Assembly (NCBI GenBank): GCA_965153455.1
Contig: OZ234493.1
Span: 31,300,213 to 31,364,212, forward strand
Source of the DNA: Sphagnum compactum
Lineage: Eukaryota > Bryophyta > Sphagnopsida > Sphagnales
Length of the DNA stretch: 64,000 bases
Direction of reading: 5' to 3'
Shown here: positions 23,551-36,200 of the stretch, piece after piece
How the letters are laid out: each line of letters opens with the position of its first letter
How positions within the stretch are numbered: the stretch's first letter is position 1
Notes under the pieces: model-generated
Told to the model about the DNA's origin: nothing
What the model saw: only the letters and a program-made list of their open reading frames with translations
The model's database searches: none
Translations under genes and position numbers: made by a program

Positions 23551-23925
23551 ACCCTCTTCTCAATTTCCTGCACAGAAAATGGAATTTATGAGAAACACCC
23601 ATTAGGTAAAAGCCAAAGCAAGACCCACACTCTCTTCTCAATTTCCTCCACAGATTAGAATTTAAGAGCAATACCCATCAGGCAAATCAAAGCAAGACTC
23701 ACACCCTCTTCTCAATTTCCTGCAGAGAAATGGAACTTATGAGAAACACCCACAAAGCCAACCGAAGCAAGATTCTCACACCCTCTTCTCAATTTTCTGC
23801 ACAATAATGGAATCTGTGATAATCACCTATCATGCAAACCAAAGCAAGACTCACACCCTCTTCTCAAATTCTTGCACAGAAATGGAATTATGAGCAACAC
23901 CCATGAGGCAAATCAAAGCAAGTAA
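23551..23925 (+). repeat. minisatellite, five copies of a 74-78 bp unit
   Basis: The landmark CTCTTCTCAA recurs at about 23553, 23631, 23706, 23782 and 23857. Each time it is followed by TTTCCTGCACAGA-like sequence, ATGGAAT, GAGAAACACCCAT and CAAAGCAAGA. Copies differ by several substitutions and small indels, so the array is not recent. Confidence 0.85.
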
Positions 23926-25033
23926 CTTGGGTTCTAAGAACTTACTTGCTTACTTACCTTTATCCAGATCTGAGTTTTTTTCTTGACCCACTCTTGGCAG
24001 CACACAGTACACTTAGCAACACCCATTTCGAGCAAACACAAATAAACACAAGAAAACTGTAGTCTTTTGCGAACAAAAAGATTTCTGTTGTCATCTTTGT
24101 CCATTCCTTTCTGTACATGTTATACTGTATGTAAGCAATTTCATACTTGCAACTTTTTTCTGTCCACTTTTGTCATTCATTTGTGTACCTCCATGTTACA
24201 TCTATCTATTAAGAAGGTTGTTTGTTTGTTTGCCAACTTGAGGTCTCCAAAACCATGGAGCTCCCCACTGCTCCCCACTTGTGCTCTTGGTATCATTGGA
24301 AAGCTTTTGATGAGTATTGGTGCACCGAGATGATTGTTTAGACTAATTACTAAACATTACTAAACACCCAATGCAAATCAATTAACAAATTTAATGCTCA
24401 TCTAACATTTTGACCCCTATAAGAGAACCTCTAATGAGGAGTTCCATCCTCTATCTTGGGCACTTATGTAGAACTCTATTGCTCAACCTGGGACCAATTC
24501 TCTTGAACATGCAGACTACATAGTATACATTTTCATCCATTGCCCAAGGGACCAATTTTCCTCAAGATTCTAACTATGTACACATTTTATCCATTGCCCG
24601 AGTCTTTGTACCAACTGTCCTGAAGGTGCAAACTACTAATCTCCATTTGATCCATTGCCCAAGGGACCAATTCTTCCCAAGGTGCAAACTATGTACATTG
24701 CCCCTTTTGATCCATTGCCCCTTGAGAGACCAATTCTACGATGTAATTAGGGTTGGGAATATGCCACCTTACATGTCACATCATGATATTGATGCTAGAA
24801 TTTTGATGGTTGTTTCCCAGTATTGGACGATTGCATAAATTTTGAAAGAAACAGTCATTCTTACAGTCTGGTTCTTCGATAAGTAGCATATGAAAGAACC
24901 ATGGTGGCTTGATCTCTTGTGTGGTTGCTGCAATATAATTTGGGTGCTGCTTGGACCAGCCATGATGTAAAATTTCTTTTTACAGGAGGTAAAATTTCTT
25001 TGTACAAGAGGTAAAATTTAGACCATGGAAGAT
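23926..25033. other. intergenic / 3' flank of the D27 gene
   Basis: Includes several diverged copies of a phrase containing CCATTGCCCAAGGGACCAATT between about 24530 and 24735 (three to four partial repeats). The part next to 25033 is probably the D27 3' untranslated region. No gene recognised. Confidence 0.4.
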
Positions 25034-27551
25034 CTAGACTGAGGTTTTTGGACAATGGCTTGCCTTCTCTTGTGCTGTAGAACCTGCTCACACAACAAAA
25101 ATTTCAGATTCTTGTCAATAGAAGATTAGATCATGTGCACAATGGACTTACGAGTCGAGCTCTATTAGATATACAACCAAATCCCTAATTGCTCAATTGA
25201 TCTCATGAGAGGGCTTGAGGTTCATCTGGACCTGAGTGTGTGGAACTTGAATGGAATTTTTTTTCTAAGAATCTTTCGTCTGAGGGACCCTAATCTTTGA
25301 GCAATAAAAAGTATATTGAACAGACTGCACTGGAAGAACATTGATTGATCTCATGTGTAATGTGATGAACTGATGAGACAACTCACAAAGAGAAGCATAG
25401 CAGGGCTGCTTGAGTGATGGATCGTCTTCTAGAGATGGTGGCAATTGGCCATACACCATCTCACAACTCATATCCTCAAAATCTGTAAGCAGGTGCAGGA
25501 GGGAGTGCTCATCAAATTTGGTGGAAAATTTAGGACTGACAGAAGCTAAAATTCTCTGGAACAACAATATATCACCAGGCTTAAACCCTAAACCAACCAA
25601 ACACTGGCTGAGAGACCAGCTGAACAAATGTTTCATCACAACTATTACATAAATTCTTGAGCTGCTTCTGGAGCTCAGATTGAAAACAGCTGATCATATT
25701 GCAGTTGAACATGGGTAGTTGGTGATGGCACAGATTCACAATCTTGGGTCCACAAGCAGACATAGAGCTACAATGATGATCAATGGGCTTGTATCCCATG
25801 TAGAACTTCATCAGGAGGCAGGAGCTGCAGCAGCAGCTGATCAGTACTCATGGGTGCATGAAGAAGGTCTGGTCTAGAACTTACTTGGGGTCATGGTGAT
25901 CGGCATACCGAACTCATTGGTGATGAAATCCTGGGTGGGAAGCTTGCACAAGTTCACACACATGCCTACGCAACTGCTGCTCTCCAAGAACCTGCATGCG
26001 ATCATCGAGCAGCAACCCTAAACCCTAAACCTTCTGGTTGAATCCTAAACCCTAAATCCTCCTTACAATGTTTTCAAGAAGTTTTTCAGATCATCATCGT
26101 CTGCATAATATATTACTGCGTGTTTCGTGAGATCTTGACATAATTCCACAAGGGAGCTCTTGTCCAGATGATTCCCATGTGGAAAAATTGTCTAACTATA
26201 CCTCCAAAGAATAGACTACAGACGTAAGTAACAGGGAGTTGTGCAACACTGGGGCTGGGTTTGCAACATTCCCTTGAAGGAACCCCTCACCTGCACTTTT
26301 TGATGAGCACTCCACTCCTCTGCAAGCTCCCGTTCACCTCCACCTCCTTCACCTGCACAAACGTAAGCTGGAGAGAAATTCATGGCTGCTAGCTACAGGT
26401 GTGATTCTCTATCTAGATCTAAATGGAGTTGCAGGTTCAAGAGCAGCTAATGAGTTTGGAAAGGAAAATTATTGTTCTTATTAGAGTAATGTACATGAGG
26501 ATCATCTACAAGAGATCATCAACCAGCAGCTGCACGAACCTCGCACGGACCCACCAGCCACTGACATGAGAAGACGGATGCAGCTGCAAAAATCTCTGCA
26601 GTCCTCTTCGTTTTTGGAATAAATTTTCGGGCCTGAAAATCATCACGTATACATGCAGCATGTGTAATTTATGAGATTCTGACAGTACTGGTAGTGACAG
26701 TAGAAATTATGTAGCTGATCGGGGGCATGCAGGCAGCAGGATGCATGATGCAAAGAGACTAGAAGAGATGATGATGATGATGATGATTCAGAGTATGTCG
26801 TGGGTTTTGCAAAGAAGACGTTTTTATACAGCTTTGAGTAAGCAAGATGGCACTGCTGAATGAAGCACTTGGGTTGTGGTTGCTCTCTGTAGCAAGGGAC
26901 TTCTGCTTTGCATCACTTTCCTGGCTATATCAACGAACCCTTCGTATCCCTTCATTTCTGTCGACATGCCTGATCATCATGGAGCTCCAGCAGCAGATCA
27001 AAACAAGGCAATTAGAACTTCTACAAGTTCATGAATTTAACATAAATTTCTCAGCAGCTGGTTTCTAGAAGAACTTGGGATCAGACTTGGATCGTCAGAC
27101 TTCTTCTGGGTCAGTGAAGATCTGTCTTGGAGTGAAAAGCGCGACATGACTACTCACCGGTAAATCGTTGCATGCGGCCAACGAAAAGGGCGATGACGAG
27201 ATTGTCCAACCATGAGTCCTTGTATTGCGACTTGTGGCCCATGGCTGCCACTTTCCCTGACGGTTCAGCTAACTTGCAACGCGGGCCCGGGGGTTTGATC
27301 AGAAACTGCTGCTGCTGCTGCTGCTGCACCAGCGGCTGCAGCTGGTTGCGTCTCGACAGTTTCCGCTGCAGCCTGTGATTAGAACGTCCTGCAGCAGCAG
27401 CAACTACAGATGTTCTGTTGCTGGTACTACTGCCCACATAATTCTTATGATCTAGTACTACGTCTCTACCTGCAGGCTGATGCAGCGATGCTGCGTTAAC
27501 AGTTTGCACCACTCCCAATTGCTGCACTAGCTGCATCTTCCTAACTTTCAT
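25034..27551 (-). CDS. D27: DWARF27-type beta-carotene isomerase (strigolactone pathway), 7 exons
   Basis: Exons on minus: 27158-27551, 26830-26969, 26540-26632, 26291-26352, 25885-25991, 25387-25482, 25034-25083 (942 nt, 313 aa, frame continuous across all six GT/AG introns). D27 enzymes are iron-dependent plastid proteins that convert all-trans to 9-cis-beta-carotene, the first committed step to carlactone and strigolactones. Residues 1 to about 100 are basic and Ser/Gln-rich, fitting a transit peptide, with a short Gln run from a CTG/CAG microsatellite. Family landmarks in order: [14 protein letters not shown] (exon 1), [14 protein letters not shown] (exon 2), [11 protein letters not shown] (exon 3), SGVLIKKCR (exon 4), [19 protein letters not shown] (exon 5), [12 protein letters not shown] and KQPCYASLC (exon 6), [15 protein letters not shown] (exon 7). 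The conserved Cys set is present. The weakest junction is exon 3/4, donor GAG|GTTCG. It could instead be a D27-like paralogue, which would change the exact substrate. Confidence 0.88.
26014..26058 (+). repeat. short telomere-like (AACCCTA)n stretch in a D27 intron
   Basis: ACCCTAAACCCTAAAC, then ATCCTAAACCCTAAATCC, lies in the intron between D27 exons 4 and 5. It is three to four plant telomere-type heptamers, some imperfect. It could be a telo-box cluster or an interstitial telomeric remnant. Confidence 0.6.
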
Positions 27552-28020
27552 GCACCAATTCTCACCCCAGCTGCAGCTCCGACCTGATCAGTCCCCCCCA
27601 CCCCCACCCGCGGAGTTGATACAATTTTTTCTTTAAAAAAGTTCAACGCCCAACAGCTTCGATTCAAGCTCCGTCTTGATCAACTATCAGCTTACTAGCA
27701 CCGGCCCAAAATCAAATACTTTCTTACACCCATGAATTGCTCCTGGCAGAGCAGCTAGCGACAGAATTTTACCGTCTCTGAACAGGGAATCCCTAGACCC
27801 ACAAATCGGCTGGAAGTTGAACAAAAGACACAACAAAAAAACAAACACAAAAAACAAAAAGGTAAGAGCTTTTTGTTGTCAATCTGGCAGAAAAAAGAAA
27901 AAAAGTAGGAAGCAGCAGGCAGGGCACAATCTGATCCGAATAGAATTTTTGCGTGATGAAACAAATTGAAAGACAGCAAATCTCCGGCTGGAGCTTGTCT
28001 TCTTGTACAGAACTATAAAT

Positions 28021-28058
<38 letters not shown>

Positions 28059-28400
28059 TGTGTGTGAGCAGAGCAGAAGAAACAACAAAAGAACTATACG
28101 TATAGTAAGAATAATATCTTATTATACGTTGAAGATACGTGTAATAAGAATACAGGGTCCGTGAAGCACACTCAAGAAGGCTTCCCTGATGCTCCGGTAC
28201 GCATTAACCCAGTCAAAGGACATGACTCGCATCATCACTCGTGTAGCTAGCCACAGCCGCAGCGACAAGCAAGGCCTGCCTGCGCACGCCAGCCAGCAGT
28301 TGCGCCATGCGCCATGAACTGAGTGAATAGTTGAAGGATCCCTCCCTCCCTCCCTCCCTCCCTCCCAACAACGAAAGGGACCAGCGCACAATTAACCAGC
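27552..28400. promoter_or_regulatory. D27 upstream region with microsatellites and a hairpin
   Basis: Upstream of the D27 ATG lie a (GT)n run (28023-28054), a (CCCT)n run (28339-28367) and an almost perfect 13-bp inverted repeat (28098-28110 and 28117-28129, 12 of 13 paired, 6-base loop). No coding potential is recognised. I cannot place a TATA box or transcription start with confidence. Confidence 0.4.
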
Positions 28401-29685
28401 ATGGTGGTCAGAGGTGGTGTTTTTCATTGAGTTCTTTGTCCCCCAACTAACCACTCTTGGTTAGCATAGTTAATTTTACTTACCTGTACTTTTTTATTGA
28501 AAAAAAATTTCAGATTGTTTTTCTCTTCTTTGTACTAACCTGCCTGCTTACTAGGTACCTAGAGACTACCAACCTACTACTTACCTGAAACAACCTACTT
28601 GGATGTCCTTACCTTCCTTCCTTCCTTCTACCCCATATGGCCCCACCTAGCTACTTAGGCCCCATTTACACTAGGAGTCAGGGCTGAAAAAAAACTCGGG
28701 GCCAACTTTGAGCATTTTTGGCTTGTTGTTTGTTTGGCCCCATCCATGTTACTAATAAAATGCTAGAACATTAGGTGCACAAATGCATATTGCAATACTT
28801 GCATTTGAGGTATATTCCAAAAAGTCTCAGTCATTGTATAAGTAAGTTACGAGTTTGTTGGTTTTACACAAAGAATTCAAGCTCTTGAATTTGCTCCCCG
28901 CCCCCCCTCTTCTCAATTCCCAACCCATAAACTTCCTGAATCCTTAGGAGTGAGTTGAATTTGTGCAAAAGATTTAGGTTTTCAACCATTATTTCTTTGT
29001 TAGTATTGTCGTGCATGGTGGTTCAATATCACCCAAAAATCAATCTCATGATTTAACTCCTTAAGAGCTGTTGCAAATCAACATTTTAAAAACTTTGTGG
29101 CAAGATTTAAGAGATCATGCACAAATTCTAACATCAAGACAGTTGTAGGTTTTGTTGTCGACATGACAACTAACAAAGTACAACAAAATCTTAGCCTCAA
29201 GTAAAAAGAAATTCCAAAAAAATTAAATTAAAAAAACTTAGCCTCAAGTTTCAAACTTCCAAAAAAGAAGTTACAACACAACACTGTGAGGAGTTTCTTA
29301 AAAAGCTAAAATTAAAAAAACACAACCATCAACATGGCCATCATTAGAAAGAAAAATGGAAGGGGAAGGAAAACACAATAAGTTGCAAAAGTGGATGTTT
29401 TCACGTCTCATTTCCTGCAAAAATAGGAGTTGCAAATCTTAACCCATTCACTGCAACAGCCATGTAATCCAATAGCATATGGTGGCACAGATCTTGATAA
29501 ATGAAAGATAAATTCGTCTTGCCATTTGCAATACGGACTACAGCAACACAAACCTTTTGCAATAAAAATTGAGGATCGATGGAATTTTCTGGTCAAATCC
29601 CACAATTATTGCAATCAGTTCCAGGAACTCAATAGGCTCTTCAAATGTTACATTGTATGTGTCCCACACACAAGTAGTTAGTAAA
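28401..29685. other. intergenic, no supported gene
   Basis: AT-rich DNA with short CTTCC and CCTACTTA phrases. A GGCCCCATTTACACTAGG phrase at 28658 resembles the end of a small plant transposon, but I found no partner end. Nothing coding is recognised. Confidence 0.35.
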
Positions 29686-30036
29686 TTAAAAATGACTGTC
29701 AAAACTTAGAAGGCACATAAGTCCATATGCGAGGAGCATGGCAATCCATCCACCTGCCAAAACATGAATAGCTGCCCTCAACAGAGCAGCACAACCAAGT
29801 TTCACACCTAAGGCTCCAAACCCTGCCAATGCCAATGTGGAGGTCACCACTATGGACATCAATCTGTACTTAGTGTTGGAGATGAAAGAACCTGCCAACA
29901 ATGGTACAGCACCTCCCATGGCAAAGGCCACAGCTAATGCTGCTCACAGCGAGTTGGAAAGCTCATCCGTGTCAATCCCAAGCTCATCTTGCACATACAC
30001 TTACAATGCACCACCCCTTGTCAGTTCTTCAGCCAC
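29686..30036 (-). pseudogene. vacuolar iron transporter-like (VIT/CCC1 family) fragment with two stops
   Basis: Read from 30036 downward, one frame gives VAEELTRGGAL, a TAA stop, VYVQDELGIDTDELSNSL, a TGA stop, then AALAVAFAMGGAVPLLAGSF and a hydrophobic C-terminal end with LALAGFGALGVKLG and VLAGGWIAMLLAYGL. This is the C-terminal half of a plant VIT/nodulin-21-like transporter, including the last transmembrane helices. Functional members move Fe(II) into the vacuole. The N-terminal half is absent, and the fragment begins at a CTGCAG that looks like a 3' splice site. Two in-frame stops and truncation make it a pseudogene. It lies about 250 bp past the end of the helicase gene, same strand. 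Confidence 0.75.
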
Positions 30037-30281
30037 CTGCAGGCAGTCTGGTCCAATGATTCTCTCAATAATCAAATCACTTTTGAAGCTGTTCTTCCAG
30101 TATGTGCCAACCATCCACATGCTCCCTTTCAAGCATCATAAAGTAGAGTATGCTACTTTAAGATCCTCAGCCACTTTGAAACAATGATGGCAATCCAAGG
30201 ATTCACATAACAATAGCAGCACAATGGATCAAATAAAGGTGAAACCTTTTTTGTTGCTCCACATAATGGGGATGTATACTA

Positions 30282-33200
30282 TCATCCAATGAGCTCACTG
30301 ATGGGTGGCCGGTCCATGACATGGGCAGCTGCTTTCGCTGTTTTTGCCAATCCTGGATCTACATGTGGTAAATGTGGGATCTGCAAACATTTCATACACT
30401 TTCAGATGCAGTCACTCTGGACCCTCTCAAAACCAGCTTCCTAATCTGCCTTTCCCCCTTAGCAAGAACTTCAGGCTGACTGACATTGGCCATGCTGATG
30501 AGCAGACTATTTTGCACTTATTCATCAGAGCTGTGTGAGAATGTCAATCACAATTGACCATAACTGTTGTGTCAGTTTCAGCAAAACCAACCTAACAAAA
30601 TAGAAATGAGTCATAACATCATGACTGTCACTCACAAAGTATAAGACCACCACCTTCATCATGAATAGCAGTTACTAGCTGCCATGACTTCCCACTGATT
30701 TTATTGGCTCCCAATTATGGGTGAGGACAAGAATAGAATAGTCTCCCCAAAATTTGGACAAACAATTAGACAAAAATCTGCACCTTGAGTTTCTGTTGCA
30801 TTTCTGGAAGCAACAGGAAGCGTTAGTCATGATGTTCACTAGCACTCAAGAGGCGTATCTGATGAAAAAAACTCAATATTATCCTCATTCAACCTGCAAC
30901 AAGCGTGTAAGAGTAAATATGCATCATTTCATATTTAGAGCTACCTGTGCAAGGAGATCAATGGAACGACGAATAAGACGTGCCACATCCCCATCATCCA
31001 TGCCACACTGTGACATGAGCTCCTTCCATGTCACACCAGCTGCCCATGCCTCCACCAAGCCTGCAAACTGTGTATCAACCTCGATAGGTATCTGAAATAT
31101 CCAAACCCCAAATGTTAGCCACATAATGAAACTAAAGCATACTGCAGGTTCAAGCAAGTCAAAAGTTTATATTTGTTAAACAGGTCTACAGAAACTTCCT
31201 TCATAGTATTAGCATTTCTTTGTTAATCAAGTCAGTCAAGAAATAGAGGGATATATTAAGCCTCAATGTCATGGTGGACTATAATCCAAACTGCTGGACA
31301 CAAAACACTGAGCACAAAGTACATAAATAGGCAAATTACTGTAATCCAAATATGTACACAGCGAGCAATGTTTTATGTCCATCTAGGAAAAAGCCAACTT
31401 TGTGGAACATGTATGTGCCAATAAATACTGGGCAACATTTACTGTATAAAAGTGAATATTCTGTTTCCAACAGATACACAGAAGTTGACAACTAGACACA
31501 AAACCATACTTTGATTAACAATCTCACATAACAATTAGAACAGTTGGAAGTAGATGTTCAAATCCTAAGAGAATTCATGACAAATGGAATGTCTACCTGA
31601 ACTCCATGGCGGGTTTGAAGTTTTTGAATCACTGTACTCATCTCTTCTGTTGCTGCCACACAATTATGTACATCCCTTGAAGCATTGTAGATGGAACTGA
31701 GGCATATGTTCAACAACCCTTTGTCAGTATTCTGGTCTAAGCACATAACTTAAGGAGAACGTAGGAAGGGAAGTAAAATGTAGAGACTATCCCACAAGTT
31801 TCAGAACTGTAGGATTGCTTTGGAAACAAGTCTAGCATCCTGTTAAATGGTGGAGGGAATTTAAAGCATCAAACTAAGGGGTGGTTGAGTTAACAAATAG
31901 CGGTCTTGAGCTGGAAAAAATCATGCACGTGTTAATGTACATTTTTTCATCTTCAATCTCAAGATTAAAAGCACCACACAAGATTCATAACTGCAAAGAC
32001 TCTTACCTTGGGCCCTCTTTGGAACGTGCTTTGATGCCCTCTGAGACAAAACTGGCACAGACAGCAGCTAGCTGGGGTGCATCCAGAGAGAGGAGAGTCT
32101 CACTAGTGAAGATAATGGCCAACCAAAGCTCATTTACCCCCCTTACGGCTGCAGCCACCTCCCCCAATGGCAGAAGGCTGTGGGAATCAGTTTCAATTGC
32201 CCCCACTTCCTGCAAAACCTTCACTACCTGTTCCAACTCCTTTGTCATTTACAATGGTCATTGTCCAATCTAAATCTCCACATGCACAATCCAATAACAC
32301 CACTAGCAAAAAATGAGATGCTCCATGTTCTCTCCTTTTTCTGCTGAGCAATCACAAGCAATGTGACAAGGACAAAACATTTCCACCCAGAACAGAAGAA
32401 ATTATCATGAAGATGCACCAGAGATGTTGGAAAGTGGGATTTAACTACCTGTAGGAACTCCTTCCATCCAGTTGGCTGCATTTGACTAATCCGAGCAGAA
32501 ATACGGGCAGTCTTTGCCTGCAATCGAGAAATCTTCTCAATTTGCATCTTTTGCAGCCCCATAAGAAGCTTGGTTTCACGATGGCCTTGAGTAGCTCTCA
32601 GCTGTTTTCGTAATTTCGAAACCAGCTTGCGTTGGTCTGATAGCCTCCGCTCTGCCTTCACTAAGTCCAGGGAAACCTGCATATAAAAAAGGTCCGAAGT
32701 ATGGACAAATTAACCCCAAGAACATGAGATTTCCATCATAGAAACTCAGTCCCTCCAACATACACTAACAGGAGAGTGGAATTGCTCTTGTTAAGATAAT
32801 GCTTAACTGTTCTGCAACATATGAAGCTCAGAAAGCAAGGATATGTAGGCATTTATACCTCATGTGCCACTGATAGTTCGCTGAGTAAAGGGACTTGGCA
32901 TCCCCATGCCCACGTATCCATTGAGCTTTCTGAAGAGCAAACACTACTGAGGAGCCCTGATCCTGTACGCCCTAAACTTTTCCATGACCGAGTTGATATC
33001 CGAAGTTTCTCATTTAGAATTGCTCTCACAGGCTTTTCATCTGGAGAAGTTGGAACCCCAAAGTTTAGGTCATTTCGATGAACACTCTTTACAGATTTAG
33101 CTGTGAACATGTACCAGCAGTTATCTGATCCCAAAGCTGTATAGTGCGAGGTGCTCATAAATCCCTCTAACTCTGGATAATCATCATCCCTGTCACCCTC

Positions 33201-36200
33201 TGGCTCCTGACTCTGTGCTGCCTTGGTCTCTGACTGCTGGGGAAATTCCAAACTGCAAAATGTGAGTGTGCAACACAGACTTGTATCACCAGCTCTATCA
33301 TCTAGGTCTCAGACCATCCTCTCAAATACACTAATCAAGATGAACTAATACTGTAGGTGGTCATAGACTTCTATAGTGAAGACTCCTCCAGTGACATGCT
33401 TGGTGTGTAAAGATTCAGTGGCACCTTCTATACTTATTTGATGGTAAGTGGCATCCTAGACAGCCTTCAAAGCCTGTAACTTACTTACCACAAGGGAATC
33501 AATGTAGGAAGGCCGCGGAACCTTGCCAACAAAGAGTGCAGGTACAAGACTTTCTTTCCCAGTCTGCTGCTCAAAGTAATTCAGGCAAATAAATGGTGGA
33601 TGACAATCACTGCAGTTTTCCAGTAATGGGTGAACCATATCAGCACGTAAGACCTCTACTTCACGACGTAGTTCCCGCATCATCCGCTTTGCTTCCTGTC
33701 ACATGGGAGAATCAAATTTTCACCACCAAACACATAATACCACAACAATTGTATGAAGACGCTTCTATGTATGTGATTTCCTTCAGGAAAGCAGCAATCT
33801 TCACATTCCTGAAGCAAACTGACCTGTACCCCTTCCTTCAGCATAGTGTACTCCTGTAATTCATCTTTAGTAAGGCGGCTCTCAAGACTGTTGGCACTAT
33901 CTTTGGTGGTTTCTTTCTCCAACCGTGTTATTTCCTGCTGAAGTTGGGCTACTTTCTGCCTCGCAGCCACCATCACTTCACTGCCTACGTAATTACCAAA
34001 ACTTTGCTCGATCAATGCTCGAGCCTCTTCAAGAGTTCGTCCCCTTCGTATTATGCTCCCATCTGGCTTTATAATCCTCTCTCCCTGGGCCAAAAAACAG
34101 ACAAATGTTTCCAAATATGATTGCTATGTCCAAAGTTGTGATGGTCCACCTTTGGTACTGAGGTGTGAAGCTGTTTTCAGTGACTGGGTGAAATCACAGA
34201 ACTTGAACTTGTGCATGACCACTCCAGACCTTAAACTGGCTCACACATTTAAACCTGAGCAACCAATTAACTCACCGCCAACAAATTGAGGGCCATGCCA
34301 TAAGTGGCTGTGAATTGTGAGACAAGAGGATCTGACCCCGCAAAGAGAAGCCTGCAACAATCTTCAGCTCCCTCAAATGGTGTTTGCACTACCACAACAT
34401 GACCTTGTTTGTCAATCCCTCGTCGACCTGCCCGACCGGCCATTTGTAGCATGGAATTTGAGCTCAATAGTGCATGCCCATTATCACCTCGTTTGCTGAG
34501 GGAAGCCAGCACTGTTGTCCTGTATAGCAACATTAGGATTTGTTATTTAGCTGGGCAACAACTTCCACATCTAATAAACTTCTGTCTGCATAAAGACTAT
34601 TCCTGTCAATATACAGATATATGCCAGCTCTATGGGAATTGTCTATCTGGATAACTTGCCATTCTATAAACAATTCATCTCCAACAAAGATCCATCAGGT
34701 GGACCCTGATGGGTTGGTCCCACATGGAATTGTATCCCTGGAGGATGCACAATTCTACGGTATGATTTAAGTATTTAGTGATTCCAATTACAGCAAAACC
34801 CTAGCATAAAATATCCTCAAAGATTGAGAAAAGTTGTGATAACCTACCTGGCAGGCATGTTTATTCCAGCAGCAAGAGTCTCAGTGGCAAACACCACTTT
34901 GACTAAACCCCTCTGGAAAAGCTCTTCAATGAAGGATTTCCATGTGGGTAAGCAACCTGCATGGTGTGCTGCAATTCCACGAAGGAGTGGCCTCACACCT
35001 AACTCCCTCAAGGCTTCTGGATGCTTTGCCCCAAATGCTACCAATGCTTTCCTTATTTCACGTTCCTCATCAGCAGATAATAGTTGCACATCCTGTTGAG
35101 GTGGTAACATTACACGGATAATACAAGGGATTGTCATTCAGCCTGCCTCATCCTTGTCTTCTACTATTGTGGATCAGTCTGAGTTTTCATATCTCAAGGA
35201 GTCATTGACAACAGACCCTAGGGAATACAAAAGCTTCTCTCACCCTGGCTCTCTCAATTACAGCCTACCCACTTGTTCTGGAGGCTTCAAGGATTTGGAC
35301 CCTTGAGAGACCTTTAAAACTGAAGTCATTTCCTTGCAACAGTGATGAATAAACAGCATTCATATTGCACAAGGCCAAGAATGAGCCAAAAAGTTAACAT
35401 CACAGTGACCAATTCAATTTCAAGGTGTCACTAGAAACACACCTAGGACCAGGCAGTAAATTGCCAATCAAGTTACCTGATGAAGGTAATGAACTGCTGT
35501 ATCACAACCCTTGCGGCTGAAAATGAACCAAATGGCTGGCAACATCTCACGTTCTTTTAACTGAAACAGTGTGGTCCTGATTTGTGGAACCTGTAGAGGA
35601 AAGAAATTTAAACAATTCACTTACAGACACATCAATTGACCACAGACCTAACCTTATCTGTCCTGATCTGACCACAGTATGCATAAAAGCTGGCCTCAGG
35701 AGAAAGCCCTCTTTCAAATTTGCTGGTCCCACCACAGAAACTTGTATATGAAAAGATGTTGGGATTCCTCTGTCTAGACATTGAACTGTCTCTGATAACT
35801 TTGACGAGATTAAGCTCTCATGCATACTGCTTGATCCAAGCAATCAATCCACTTAACTTTTGGTCAGGGAACAATGGTTTAAGTGACTTGACTAAGTCAA
35901 GTGATTGAAAGGACATGCCACCAACCTGTCTGCGCCGAAGAATTTGGATCTCATCATAAGATAATTCTTGTTCCAGTTCCCCCCACAGAAACCCTTTTTG
36001 ATGACGTCGACCATGGCCATTGACAGGTGAACTATCTTGTCTCTGTGCACTTAAGTGTAAGTCCCTGTTTTGACAAGGAAGCAAAGCTCTTAACATCATC
36101 AAAACCTTTTGGAAATTCCAGGACAGGTCAGAACATTTCAGATGCTCAAACACTCAAAGATTCCAGTTAATCACATTCCATTCAGACTGATATGTGCAGA

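Noticed and set aside
28658-28740. Small transposon starting GGCCCCATTTACACTAGG
   Set aside because: There is no partner terminus or target duplication within reach.
33237-33256. ISE2 exon 13 starting at TTTTGCAG (33255)
   Set aside because: From a phase-0 donor this acceptor runs into a stop after about 20 codons. The CCCCAG acceptor just downstream keeps the frame.
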